Origin: Halorubrum sp. CBA1229
Lineage (GTDB): Archaea > Halobacteriota > Halobacteria > Halobacteriales > Haloferacaceae
DNA length: 64,000 nt
Assembly (NCBI RefSeq): GCF_003721435.2
Contig: NZ_CP054585.1
Span: 124,001 to 188,000, forward strand
Reading direction: 5' to 3'
Below are positions 32,329 to 39,683 of this stretch, piece by piece. The position numbers and the translations under genes are program-made. The notes below the pieces were generated by a model that worked only from the letters and a program-made list of their open reading frames with translations, was not told where the DNA came from and ran no database searches. The first letter of the stretch is position 1. Every line of letters begins with the position of its first letter.

Positions 32329-32430
32329 CGTGTGGCTCGTAGGAGGACGTGCGAAACCTCGTTCGGTAAACCTGTCGGTCAGTGGAAATCCGACAGGACG
32401 TTTATGATGACGGTTGGCGAACGACCTGAC

Positions 32431-33858
32431 ATGAGAGACCTCCGCGAATTCGTCCGCGCCATCGAGGACCGCGGCCAGCTCGAACGGGTGCCGGGCGCCG
32501 ACCTCGATCTGGAGATCGGCGGCGTCTCGTCGCTCGCCCGACAGGACGCGCTCGACACGGCCCTGCTGTTCGAGGACATCGAGGGGACGCGCCCCGGCGC
32601 GCGCGTACTGACGAACGCCGTCGACACCCCGCTGCAGGTGACGCTGGCGCTCGGCCACGAGCCCACCAACGACATCCGCGAGGCGGTGGTCGCACAGAAG
32701 GAGCGGGCCGCGGAGATGGAGACGCGGCCGGTCGAGACCGTCGACGACGGGCCGGTCCTCGAGAACGTCCAGCGGGGCGGCGAGGTCGACCTCACCGAGT
32801 TCGCCGCGCCGACGTGGCACGCCCACGACGGCGGTCCCTACATCGGGACCGGCGACGTCGTCATCACCGAACACGCCGAGGAGGACGACCGGAACGCCGG
32901 GACCTACCGGGTGCAGGTCCACGGGCCGAAGACCGCGACGCTCAACATCCGTCCCGGCCGGGACGGCGACCGCCACCGGCAGTCCTACTTCGAGCGCGGC
33001 GAGCCGTTCCCCGCGGTCGTCTCCCTCGGCCACCAGCCGGACCTGTTCATGGCCGCCAACCAGCGGTTCCCCGCGCACGTCGACGAGCTGGAGTACGTGA
33101 GCGCCCAGCGAGACCGACCCCTCGAAACGGTCGAGGGAGAGGCGACCGGCCTCCCGTTCCCGGCCCGGTCCGAACTCGTCATCGAGGGGACGGTCCACCC
33201 CGACGCCGAGGAGATCACCGAGGGACCGTTCGGCGAGTGGACCGGCTACTACGGCGCTGGAGAGACCCAGCAGCGACCGTTCGAGATCGACCGGATCTAC
33301 CACCGGAACGACCCGATCGTGCTGGCGTACAACAACGTCCCGATGACCGCCACCGCGATGTCGACGATCCGGTCGGGGGCCCAGCTGTGGCACCAGTTGG
33401 AGGACGCCGGGATCACCGGGATCGACGAGGTGACGACGATCTTCCCGGGGATCTGGTTCCAGGTCGTCTCCATCGAACAGCAGTACGCCGGACACAGCAC
33501 GCAGGTCGGGATGCAGGCCATGTCGCTCCCGTCGGGCGTCTGGGAGGGCCGCATCACGATCGTCGTCGACGAGGACGTCGACGTCTACGACCTCGCGGAG
33601 GTCCTGTGGGCGACCGTCAGCCGGTGCGACCCCGCCGAGGACCTCACGGTCATCGAGAACTGCGTGAGCTCGCGGATCAATCCCCGGATGTCCCCCGAGC
33701 AGACGGCCTCCGGCGACCACACCAAGAGCCGGATGCTGCTCGACGCGACGAAACCCTATCACTGGAAGGGGGAGTTCCCCGAGGACACCCGGATCGACCC
33801 CGAGCTCGAGGCCGAACTCAGGACCGCGTACGCCGAGCTGCTGTCGACCGGCGAGTGA
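32431..33858 (+). CDS. ubiD: UbiD-family prenyl-FMN-dependent decarboxylase
   Basis: 475 residues. It begins MRDLREFVRAIEDRGQLERV, then TYRVQVHGPKTATLNIRPGRDGDRHRQSYFERGEPFPAVVSLG (prenyl-FMN/Mn-binding region), EITEGPFGEWTGYYG with the conserved active-site glutamate, and the C-terminal VTSRINP-like SRINPRMSPEQ. The family carries out reversible decarboxylation of aromatic or alpha,beta-unsaturated acids with the cofactor made by UbiX, whose gene is at 35135 on the same strand. The haloarchaeal menaquinone route also uses UbiD homologues, but the surrounding ABC importer and DHPD-like genes point to a catabolic substrate (inference). Start 32431 is preferred over 32407, with a TTTATGA box 25-30 bp upstream. 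Confidence 0.9.
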   Translation: MRDLREFVRAIEDRGQLERVPGADLDLEIGGVSSLARQDALDTALLFEDIEGTRPGARVLTNAVDTPLQVTLALGHEPTNDIREAVVAQKERAAEMETRPVETVDDGPVLENVQRGGEVDLTEFAAPTWHAHDGGPYIGTGDVVITEHAEEDDRNAGTYRVQVHGPKTATLNIRPGRDGDRHRQSYFERGEPFPAVVSLGHQPDLFMAANQRFPAHVDELEYVSAQRDRPLETVEGEATGLPFPARSELVIEGTVHPDAEEITEGPFGEWTGYYGAGETQQRPFEIDRIYHRNDPIVLAYNNVPMTATAMSTIRSGAQLWHQLEDAGITGIDEVTTIFPGIWFQVVSIEQQYAGHSTQVGMQAMSLPSGVWEGRITIVVDEDVDVYDLAEVLWATVSRCDPAEDLTVIENCVSSRINPRMSPEQTASGDHTKSRMLLDATKPYHWKGEFPEDTRIDPELEAELRTAYAELLSTGE

Positions 33859-33874
33859 CCCGGTAGCGAACGGG

Positions 33875-34570
33875 TCAGTCGAGGGTTTCGAGCGTCGACA
33901 CCACGTCGTCGAGCGGGGTGACGTCGGCGTAGCGCAGGTCCATGTCGAACAGCGCGACCTCGTGGGTGGCCGTCGTGACCCCGGCGACGCACTCTTGGGG
34001 GACGATCGTCCGGAAGTTGCTCGAGTGGCCGTCGACGACCGTGGCCCGCACGCAGCCGCTGGTGTTCGTCCCGCAGACGACGAGCGTGTCGATCCCGTAG
34101 TGGTGGAGCAGGTTCGAGAGGTGGGTGTCGAAGAAGGCGCTGGCCCGCGGCTTCTCGACGACGTGATCGCTCTCGGCGGGTTCGACCGCGGGCGGGAACC
34201 GATCGAGCTTCTCGACCCACTCCTCGTGGCTCGCCGTCCGCTCCGACCGCTCGGGACCGCGGTCGGTGCCCGGCGCCGCCTTGATCGGGACCGGGTAGCC
34301 GGGCGGGAACGCCCCTCGACCGGCCGGGACCGCGTGGAACACGGGCACGTCCGCGGCCCGCGCCGTCTCCAGTAGTCGGGCGGTGGACTCGACGACGTCC
34401 TCGCCGGTCCGCCGCTCCTCGACGAACGCCACCATCATGTCGACGACGAGGACCGCCGGGTTCTCCCCCCAGCCCACCCGGTTCCCGTACCGCGGCTGGG
34501 ACTCGACGTACTCCCGATCCGACTCCGGAACGATCTCCGGGAGGTACAGCTCCGAGTTCTCGCGGCTCAT
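33875..34570 (-). CDS. Isochorismatase-family cysteine hydrolase
   Basis: 231 residues. The catalytic triad of the family is complete: Asp in AVLVVDMMVAFVEE (near residue 44), Lys in HVVEKPRASAFFDTHL, and Cys in VVCGTNTSGCVRATVVDG. The cis-peptide NTS before GCV is also typical. Members hydrolyse amides (N-carbamoylsarcosine, maleamate, nicotinamide, ureidoacrylate) or isochorismate. Length and the N-terminal extension before the first strand resemble the N-carbamoylsarcosine amidohydrolase/maleamate-type branch (inference). It is convergent with ubiD (16 bp between stops) and followed on the same strand, upstream, by the VOC gene. Confidence 0.88.
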   Translation of the reverse strand: MSRENSELYLPEIVPESDREYVESQPRYGNRVGWGENPAVLVVDMMVAFVEERRTGEDVVESTARLLETARAADVPVFHAVPAGRGAFPPGYPVPIKAAPGTDRGPERSERTASHEEWVEKLDRFPPAVEPAESDHVVEKPRASAFFDTHLSNLLHHYGIDTLVVCGTNTSGCVRATVVDGHSSNFRTIVPQECVAGVTTATHEVALFDMDLRYADVTPLDDVVSTLETLD

Positions 34571-34618
34571 ATCGGCCCGTCGACCCGCGGATCGAACAAC
34601 GTGTCGGTTCCGGGCGAG

Positions 34619-35017
34619 TCAGTCGCCCGCCGGTCGGAGTTCGAGGACGTAGCCGTCGGGGTCGCGGGCGAGGAACATCCGACCGCCCCACGGGACCTCC
34701 CGCGGCTCGATCAGCGGCTCGCCCGGTTCGCCCTCGAGCGCGGTCGACATCCGCTCGTAGAGCTCGTCGAGGGGCTCGTCGACGGCGAGGACGACGATTC
34801 CGCCCTCGCCGCGGCGGCCGGCCGGCGGCGAGAGTCCGAACGCCTCCAGCGTCTCGGGGTCGAAATCGGCCTGGATCTTCAGCTCGCACGCGCCGGTCTC
34901 GTAGGCGACGCTGGCGTCGCCGACCCGTCGCGGCTCCAGTCCGAGGGCCGTTTCGTAGAACTCCCGTGCGGTCGAGAGGTCGGCGCTCAACAGAAACAGC
35001 TGGCTGAGCTCGGTCAT
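34619..35017 (-). CDS. VOC (glyoxalase/bleomycin-resistance/dioxygenase) superfamily protein
   Basis: 132 residues forming one VOC unit: FLLSADLSTAREFYETALGLEPRRVGDASVAYETGACELKI, then RMFLARDPDGYVLEL, the standard F..DPDGN..EL ending. A second metal ligand pattern (E at the last strand, with E/H in the first) is plausible but cannot be assigned with certainty. Members include ring-cleaving dioxygenases, glyoxalases, epimerases and binding proteins. At one module it would act as a dimer. The ATG at 35017 is used, because the upstream extension of the frame overlaps the promoter region of ubiX. It probably forms a unit with the isochorismatase-type gene 48 bp downstream. Confidence 0.84.
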   Translation of the reverse strand: MTELSQLFLLSADLSTAREFYETALGLEPRRVGDASVAYETGACELKIQADFDPETLEAFGLSPPAGRRGEGGIVVLAVDEPLDELYERMSTALEGEPGEPLIEPREVPWGGRMFLARDPDGYVLELRPAGD

Positions 35018-35134
35018 GGCCGACGGATCGTCCCCGGCGTAAATAAGCACCCGACAGTCCCCGCACCCGGGGAACCCGGCGTAAGTGATTACTGCGAAGG
35101 GGGAGTTCACCACGCACGGAGTTGTCTTCTATCC

Positions 35135-35701
35135 ATGACAGACCGGGTGATCGTCGGTGTGACGGGAGCGACCGGGCAGGCCTACGCGGTCTCCGCGCTC
35201 GAGCTGTTAGACCGGACGGACGTCGACGTCCATCTGATCGTCTCGGACGCCGCCAGGGTCACGCTGCGCCAAGAGACGGACTACGCCGTCGGCGACCTGC
35301 TGGAGCTCGGTGACACCGTCCACGACATCGACAACATCGGGGCGAAGACGGCCAGCGGCTCGTTCCGGACGGCCGGGATGCTGATCACGCCGTGTTCCAT
35401 GAAGACGCTGGCCGCGATCGCTCACGGCTACAGCGGGAACCTCATCACGCGCTCGGCCGACGTGACGCTCAAGGAGCGCCGGCCGCTGGTGTTGATGCCG
35501 CGGGAGTCGCCGTTCAACCGCATCCACCTCGAGAACATGCTGACCGTGACCGACGCGGGCGGGATCGTCGTCCCGCCGTTCCCCTCGTTCTACCAGCGGC
35601 CGGACTCCGTCGAGGAGATGGTCGACACGACGATGAAGCGGGCGCTCTCCCAGCTCGGCGTCGACCTCGAACACGACGAGTGGGACGGCGTGGGCGCTTG
35701 A
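35135..35701 (+). CDS. ubiX: UbiX-family flavin prenyltransferase
   Basis: 188 residues. The N-terminus VIVGVTGATGQAYAVSALELL carries the flavoprotein G.TGA.G...A loop. It is followed by CSMKTLAAIAHGYSGNLITRSADVTLKERRPLVLMPRESPFNRIHLENM, which contains the conserved PCSM(K/N)T, the R-A-D..LKE and the PRE.P motifs of flavin prenyltransferases. The enzyme joins dimethylallyl phosphate to reduced FMN to give the prenyl-FMN cofactor of UbiD. Presence of ubiD 1.3 kb upstream on the same strand makes a dedicated decarboxylase/cofactor pair. The ATG at 35135 is leader-short, since the promoter of the divergent VOC gene lies within the preceding 118 bp. Confidence 0.93.
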   Translation: MTDRVIVGVTGATGQAYAVSALELLDRTDVDVHLIVSDAARVTLRQETDYAVGDLLELGDTVHDIDNIGAKTASGSFRTAGMLITPCSMKTLAAIAHGYSGNLITRSADVTLKERRPLVLMPRESPFNRIHLENMLTVTDAGGIVVPPFPSFYQRPDSVEEMVDTTMKRALSQLGVDLEHDEWDGVGA

Positions 35702-35732
35702 GGCCCTCGGGCGGCGCTACCGCCGGAGGCCG

Positions 35733-36704
35733 TCACGCGAAGTAGGGCGTGTCGAGGTGGTCGGTCGCGAACAGCGTTTCGAGGTCGTACCGCTCGTCGG
35801 CGACCCCCTGGCGGACGGCGTAGTCGATCAGCGTCTCCAGCGTCGTGACGTTCTCCTCGGTGAGCCCGTACTCCCACGGGTCCTCGCCCATGACCGCGCG
35901 CTGCTCGTCGGCGTGGATATCGGCCCAGACGAGCGGGAGGTCGCGGGGGCGGTCGAGAGTCGACAGCCCGGTCTCCTTGGCCCGTTCGAAGGCGTCGTAG
36001 AGGTTCTGGACGATCCACGGCTCCGCCTCGAGCAGGCGGTCGTCGACGACGATCGCGTGCATGATCGGGAAGATCGACGTCTCGCGGAAGTACTCCTGTT
36101 CGACCGACTTGACGTCGTCGAACAGCCGCTCCGCGTTCGCACCGTCAAGGTCGATCGGATGGAACACCGCGTCGAGCTCGCCGCACTCGAGCATCTCCGT
36201 CAGCATGCCGACCATCGACTCCTGGTGATCGAGGTACTCGACGTCGTACCGGTCCGGCACGTCGACGTCGACGATCTCGGAGCCGCCGGCGACCCACTCG
36301 ATCGACGAGAGGTCGACGCCGTACCGGTCCGCGAGGATCCCGCGCTGCCAGATACCGGTCGTCGTCTGCCAGTTGACGATCCCGACCCGCTTACCGTCGA
36401 GGTCGCCGATCGAGTCGATCCCCGCGTCGGTTCGCTTGTACATGTACGAGTGACGGAACTTGCGGAACGGGAAGACGGGGATCGCCGTGAACGGGTAGCG
36501 GTCGGGGTCGCTCCGAGTGGCGAGGTACGTGCCCATCGAGAGCTCGCAGGCGTCGAACTCGCGACCGTGGACCATCCGCGAGAAGCGGGTCGGGTTCGGG
36601 TAGTCGACGGCCGTCAGGGCTACCCCCTCCGGCTCGACGCGACCGTCCCAGAGCGGCTCGGTCCAGGCGTAGTCGTGACAGGCCAGCGTGAGGTCCAGCG
36701 TCAT
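35733..36704 (-). CDS. Dihydroxyphthalate-decarboxylase-like / type-2 binding-fold protein, paralogue 2
   Basis: 323 residues, no signal peptide. It shows the same block order as the protein at 31315: LDLTLACHDYAWTEPLWDG, EPEGVAL, RMVHGREFDACELSMGTYLA, FTAIPVFPFRKFRHSYMY, VGIVNWQTTTGIWQRGIL and ENPWEYGL-like EDPWEYGL. The two are clearly recent paralogues and share most residues in these blocks. A split of roles (one enzyme, one ligand sensor, or two substrates) is possible but unproven. It is convergent with ubiX (31 bp between stops) and lies downstream of the Ig-like gene on the same strand, separated by a 131-bp stretch with GC-rich tandem repeats. Confidence 0.78.
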   Translation of the reverse strand: MTLDLTLACHDYAWTEPLWDGRVEPEGVALTAVDYPNPTRFSRMVHGREFDACELSMGTYLATRSDPDRYPFTAIPVFPFRKFRHSYMYKRTDAGIDSIGDLDGKRVGIVNWQTTTGIWQRGILADRYGVDLSSIEWVAGGSEIVDVDVPDRYDVEYLDHQESMVGMLTEMLECGELDAVFHPIDLDGANAERLFDDVKSVEQEYFRETSIFPIMHAIVVDDRLLEAEPWIVQNLYDAFERAKETGLSTLDRPRDLPLVWADIHADEQRAVMGEDPWEYGLTEENVTTLETLIDYAVRQGVADERYDLETLFATDHLDTPYFA

Positions 36705-36740
36705 GGGTTATAAATCGAACGGCGAGCGGTTTGCAGTTCC

Positions 36741-36808
36741 GGTCGGCGGGCGAGCGGTTCGCGGTTCGCGGTCGGCGGGCGAGCGGTTCGCGGTCGGCGG
36801 GCGAGCGG
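36741..36808. repeat. GC-rich direct repeats between the Ig-like gene and paralogue 2
   Basis: Three exact copies of GGTCGGCGGGCGAGCGG at 36741-36757, 36770-36786 and 36792-36808 (periods 29 and 22 bp), with GCGGTTC in between. No open frame or hairpin-plus-T-tract is evident. Confidence 0.85.
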
Positions 36809-36835
36809 CCGAGGGGATAGCGGGGGTCGACCGGC

Positions 36836-38278
36836 TTACTCCTCGATCTTGAACGCCATGTGGAAGGCGGGCAGCGGCCGGATCGGGTGGTTGTCGAGGT
36901 ACGACAGGTGGGGTCGGAGCTCGAACTCCGGCTCCTCCTCCTCCATCTCGAAGATCATCGGGACGGCGTCGATGAAGTGCCAGCCGGGCTCGCCGGTCGC
37001 CGGCAGCTCGAGGCGGACGGTCCCGCCGCCGTCGTCGTCGGTCAGCCCGCAGACGTAGCCAAGCGGCTTGTTGTCGTAGAGGAAGTACGGGGCGTTCTCG
37101 TACACCGGCCAGCCGACGCCCGAGAGCTCGATCTCGATCGTCGTCCCGACGGGGCCGCTGGTCGGCGTGAACGTCTCGATCGAGGGCTGCATCATGAAGC
37201 CGGTGACCGCGATCTCGCGGCCGTCGACCGCGGCCGTGATCGGCCGAGTGGAGCCCTCGCCCTTCGGGATCGTGAACTCCGTCTGGAACGCGCCGTCGTC
37301 GTCTGTCGTGACCGTCGGGAGTATGTCCGGCTTCGGCTCCGGCGTGATCGGGACCCCCTTGACGCGGTGGCCCTCGTGGCGGTACCAGATCAGGTCGACC
37401 TCCTCGTTCGGCGGGAAGTTCTCGCCGGTGATGAACGCCGAGGTGCCGGGCTGGCCCGAAGACGGCGAGATCGACAGCTCGGCGTCGGTCTCCTCGTCGA
37501 TCTCCGGGTAGTGAATGCTGATCGGGTTCTCGTCGAGCTGCTCGTCGAGCCACGCCGTCTGCGGCTCGCCCTCGGGCTCGGTGACCTCGACGGTCCACTG
37601 CGACTGCCGCCCGTCGGCGACCGGACCGTACGGCGACTGGGTGTTGTTCTGGAGGTACGGCACGCCGCGGTAGTTGCGCCACACCTGCAGGACGTGTTTG
37701 CCTACGGGGCCGGCCGCGCGGATACGGGCGGTCGCGGTGCCGCGGTTCATCACGCCCGTCATGAAGCCCACGTTGCCGTTGTCCCACGCGACCTGGTAGT
37801 TGTTGGTGACGACGTTCGGCCCGATCCCGTAGCCGGTGATCGTGAAGAAGTCGCCGAGGGGGACCTCGGTGCTGTCGATCTCGAAGTGCGGGAGGATCGT
37901 GAACGTCGCCGTGGCGACCGTCGACTCCCCGTCGACGACCTCGATCCGGTGTTCGCCGCCGTAGTCCTGAGCGACGGTCCACTCCTCGTCGAACTCCCCC
38001 GACCCGTCGGTCGTGACGGTGGCGATGGTCTCCGTCCGGGGGTGGTACTGCGGGCCGACGACCTCGTTCGCCTTGAGGACGCCCCAGCGGCCGTCGCTCG
38101 TCTTCCACTTGATCTCGTAGCGCTCGTTGGCCGGGAAGTTCCTACCCTTAAAAGTGATCGAGTCGCCGACGTACCCCTCTTGGTCGCTGACGACCAGCGT
38201 CCCCGAGGAGTCACTCCCGCGTCGGTGTCCCTGGAGCGTCTCTTCGAGGTCCGATGATATCGCCGAGTCTTTCGCCAT
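36836..38278 (-). CDS. Multi-domain Ig-like (IPT/TIG-type) protein without signal peptide
   Basis: 480 residues containing about four beta-sandwich repeats: about 27-125 (GYVGDSITFKGRNFPANERYEIKW), about 128-240 (VPLGDFFTITGYGIGPN), about 270-365 (GQPGTSAFITGENFPPNEEVDLIWY) and about 366-450 (GPVGTTIEIELSGVGWP). The G..G....I.G..FP.....L.W phrase is the IPT/TIG-like or filamin-like pattern seen in secreted or surface proteins. The N-terminus MAKDSAISSDLEETLQGHRR has no Sec or Tat signal and no hydrophobic helix, and no C-terminal anchor is seen. So it is either cytosolic or exported by another route. The function is unknown. The gene is divergent from the DoxX gene. A TTTATTAAAT TATA box lies about 25 bp before the start. 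Confidence 0.75.
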   Translation of the reverse strand: MAKDSAISSDLEETLQGHRRGSDSSGTLVVSDQEGYVGDSITFKGRNFPANERYEIKWKTSDGRWGVLKANEVVGPQYHPRTETIATVTTDGSGEFDEEWTVAQDYGGEHRIEVVDGESTVATATFTILPHFEIDSTEVPLGDFFTITGYGIGPNVVTNNYQVAWDNGNVGFMTGVMNRGTATARIRAAGPVGKHVLQVWRNYRGVPYLQNNTQSPYGPVADGRQSQWTVEVTEPEGEPQTAWLDEQLDENPISIHYPEIDEETDAELSISPSSGQPGTSAFITGENFPPNEEVDLIWYRHEGHRVKGVPITPEPKPDILPTVTTDDDGAFQTEFTIPKGEGSTRPITAAVDGREIAVTGFMMQPSIETFTPTSGPVGTTIEIELSGVGWPVYENAPYFLYDNKPLGYVCGLTDDDGGGTVRLELPATGEPGWHFIDAVPMIFEMEEEEPEFELRPHLSYLDNHPIRPLPAFHMAFKIEE

Positions 38279-38310
38279 ATACGCTCCCTCAACGGCGTGA
38301 TTTAATAAAT

Positions 38311-38349
38311 CTGGCCAGGCATTCCCAGCCAGTGGAACGCTGTCGTTCC
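38311..38349. promoter_or_regulatory. Palindromes in the divergent Ig-like / DoxX promoter region
   Basis: CTGGCCAG at 38311-38318 is a perfect palindrome. GGAACG (38334-38339) and CGTTCC (38344-38349) form a 6-bp inverted repeat around CTGT. Both sit between the two divergent starts and could be operators. Confidence 0.4.
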
Positions 38350-38415
38350 CGGAAGGTTCTCACGAAGTGAAAAAAAGAGATCAACCTTATTGAGAGGGAC
38401 ACAGACGATTCACGT

Positions 38416-38940
38416 ATGTCGTCGAAGACTGCGTCATCCAAACTGTTCGGCCGCGACGTCGAGTTCACGTACTCGGAGCGGTGGATCGCCCAGGCGCTGT
38501 TCGTGTTACGGCTGATGATGGGCTGGGTGTTCTTCTACGCCGGGATCGTGAAGGTCATCGACCCGAACTGGAGCGCCCGGCCGTTCCTGCTCAACGTCGA
38601 CCCGGCGAACCCGCTGGTCGACGTGTGGGTGGCGATGGCCGACTGGGTGTGGCTGCTGACCCCGCTCAATCAGGTCGGCCTGACGCTCGTCGGGCTCGCA
38701 CTCCTCGCCGGCGCGTTCGTACGGCTGAGCGCCTTCTTCGGGGCGATGATGATGCTGTTCTACTGGGCGTCGGCGTACCCCTTCGCGGACGCGATCTTCA
38801 TCGACTTCCACCTGATCTACGCGTTCCTGCTGTTCCTGCTGGGCGCGGCGGGTGCCGGTCGCATCCTGGGGCTCGATCAGTGGATCGAGGACTTGGAGAT
38901 CGTCGAGAACAACCCGCGGCTCACCCTGTTCCTCGGGTAG
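38416..38940 (+). CDS. DoxX-family membrane protein
   Basis: 174 residues with four to five transmembrane helices: LFVLRLMMGWVFFYAGIVKVIDP, LVGLALLAGAFVRLSAFFGAMMML and YAFLLFLLGAAGAGRILGLDQW. The R...G..F...G..K and the C-terminal D-W motif are those of DoxX/DoxD proteins. DoxD was described as the small subunit of thiosulfate:quinone oxidoreductase, but most DoxX proteins are quinone-interacting membrane proteins of unknown function. Its position at the end of the decarboxylase cluster suggests it may connect a redox step of that pathway to the quinone pool (inference). It is divergent from the Ig-like gene. Confidence 0.85.
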   Translation: MSSKTASSKLFGRDVEFTYSERWIAQALFVLRLMMGWVFFYAGIVKVIDPNWSARPFLLNVDPANPLVDVWVAMADWVWLLTPLNQVGLTLVGLALLAGAFVRLSAFFGAMMMLFYWASAYPFADAIFIDFHLIYAFLLFLLGAAGAGRILGLDQWIEDLEIVENNPRLTLFLG

Positions 38941-38974
38941 GTCGCGCCGGAGCGCACCCGGCGCGGCGGTCGGT

Positions 38975-39613
38975 TCAGTCGCTCGAAGCGGTGACGGTCG
39001 CGTAACAGTTCCCGCTCGACACGTCGAACTCGACGACGTCGAGCGCGCTTTCCTCGAGGTCCGTCTCGAACTCCTCCGGCGAGTAGATGTGGTAGTACCG
39101 CGGGACGGTCTCGCCGCCCGGGAGCGTCCAGTCGACGGTCGTGTCGAACCCCTCCTCGCGGTCGAAGCGGTCGTGAGCGGTGCTCCACGCGCTCACGAGC
39201 GCCGCCCCGCCCGGCGCGAGGACTCTGGCGAGCTCGTCGAGGCTCCCGACGCGGGCGGCCCGTGGCGAGAGGTGATGCAGCGTGGCGACGTACGTCGCGA
39301 GCCCGACCGCGTCGTCGGCTACCGGGAGGGCGGCGGCGTCGCCGTGAACGAGGTCGACCGCCTCGTCGAAGCCGCGCTCGCGGGCCCGCGTCGCCGCCTC
39401 GCGCAGGAGCTCACGGCTCAGGTCGACTCCCACGACCGACGCGGCGTGCTCCGCGAGCAGCTCCGCGTGGCGGCCGTTGCCGCAGCCGACGTCGAGCGCG
39501 CGCGTCGCCGAGCGCCCCGCCAGGAACGACTCGACCTCCGGCCACGCGTACTCGCGGGTCTTCGCGAAGTGCGCGGCGATGCGGTCGTACGTCGACTGCG
39601 GGTCCGTCTCCAT
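38975..39613 (-). CDS. Class I SAM-dependent methyltransferase
   Basis: 212 residues with a Rossmann-fold methyltransferase core: motif I ALDVGCGNGRHAELLA near 38-53, then GVDLSRELLREA, motif II region VHGDAAALPVADDAVGLATYVATLHHL, and a C-terminal half with tyrosine-rich PRYYHIYSPEEFE. It is typical of the UbiE/SmtA-like group, and of the ALKBH8/Trm9-like tRNA methyltransferases, where the phrase ...RYYHIYS..E.. is common. The tRNA wobble-uridine methyltransferase reading is therefore tempting but unproven. It sits between the DoxX gene, which is convergent, and the pilus genes. The ATG at 39613 is used. Confidence 0.8.
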   Translation of the reverse strand: METDPQSTYDRIAAHFAKTREYAWPEVESFLAGRSATRALDVGCGNGRHAELLAEHAASVVGVDLSRELLREAATRARERGFDEAVDLVHGDAAALPVADDAVGLATYVATLHHLSPRAARVGSLDELARVLAPGGAALVSAWSTAHDRFDREEGFDTTVDWTLPGGETVPRYYHIYSPEEFETDLEESALDVVEFDVSSGNCYATVTASSD

Positions 39614-39683
39614 GCCCGACGGTCGGCGTCGAGCGACATAGCTCCGGTGGACCGCGGTCGCGCGGGAGCGGTCCGCCGGCGCC

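Noticed and set aside
36720-36830. Coding extension upstream of the DHPD-like paralogue 2
   Set aside because: The region is a GC-rich direct repeat; the family N-terminus begins at 36704.
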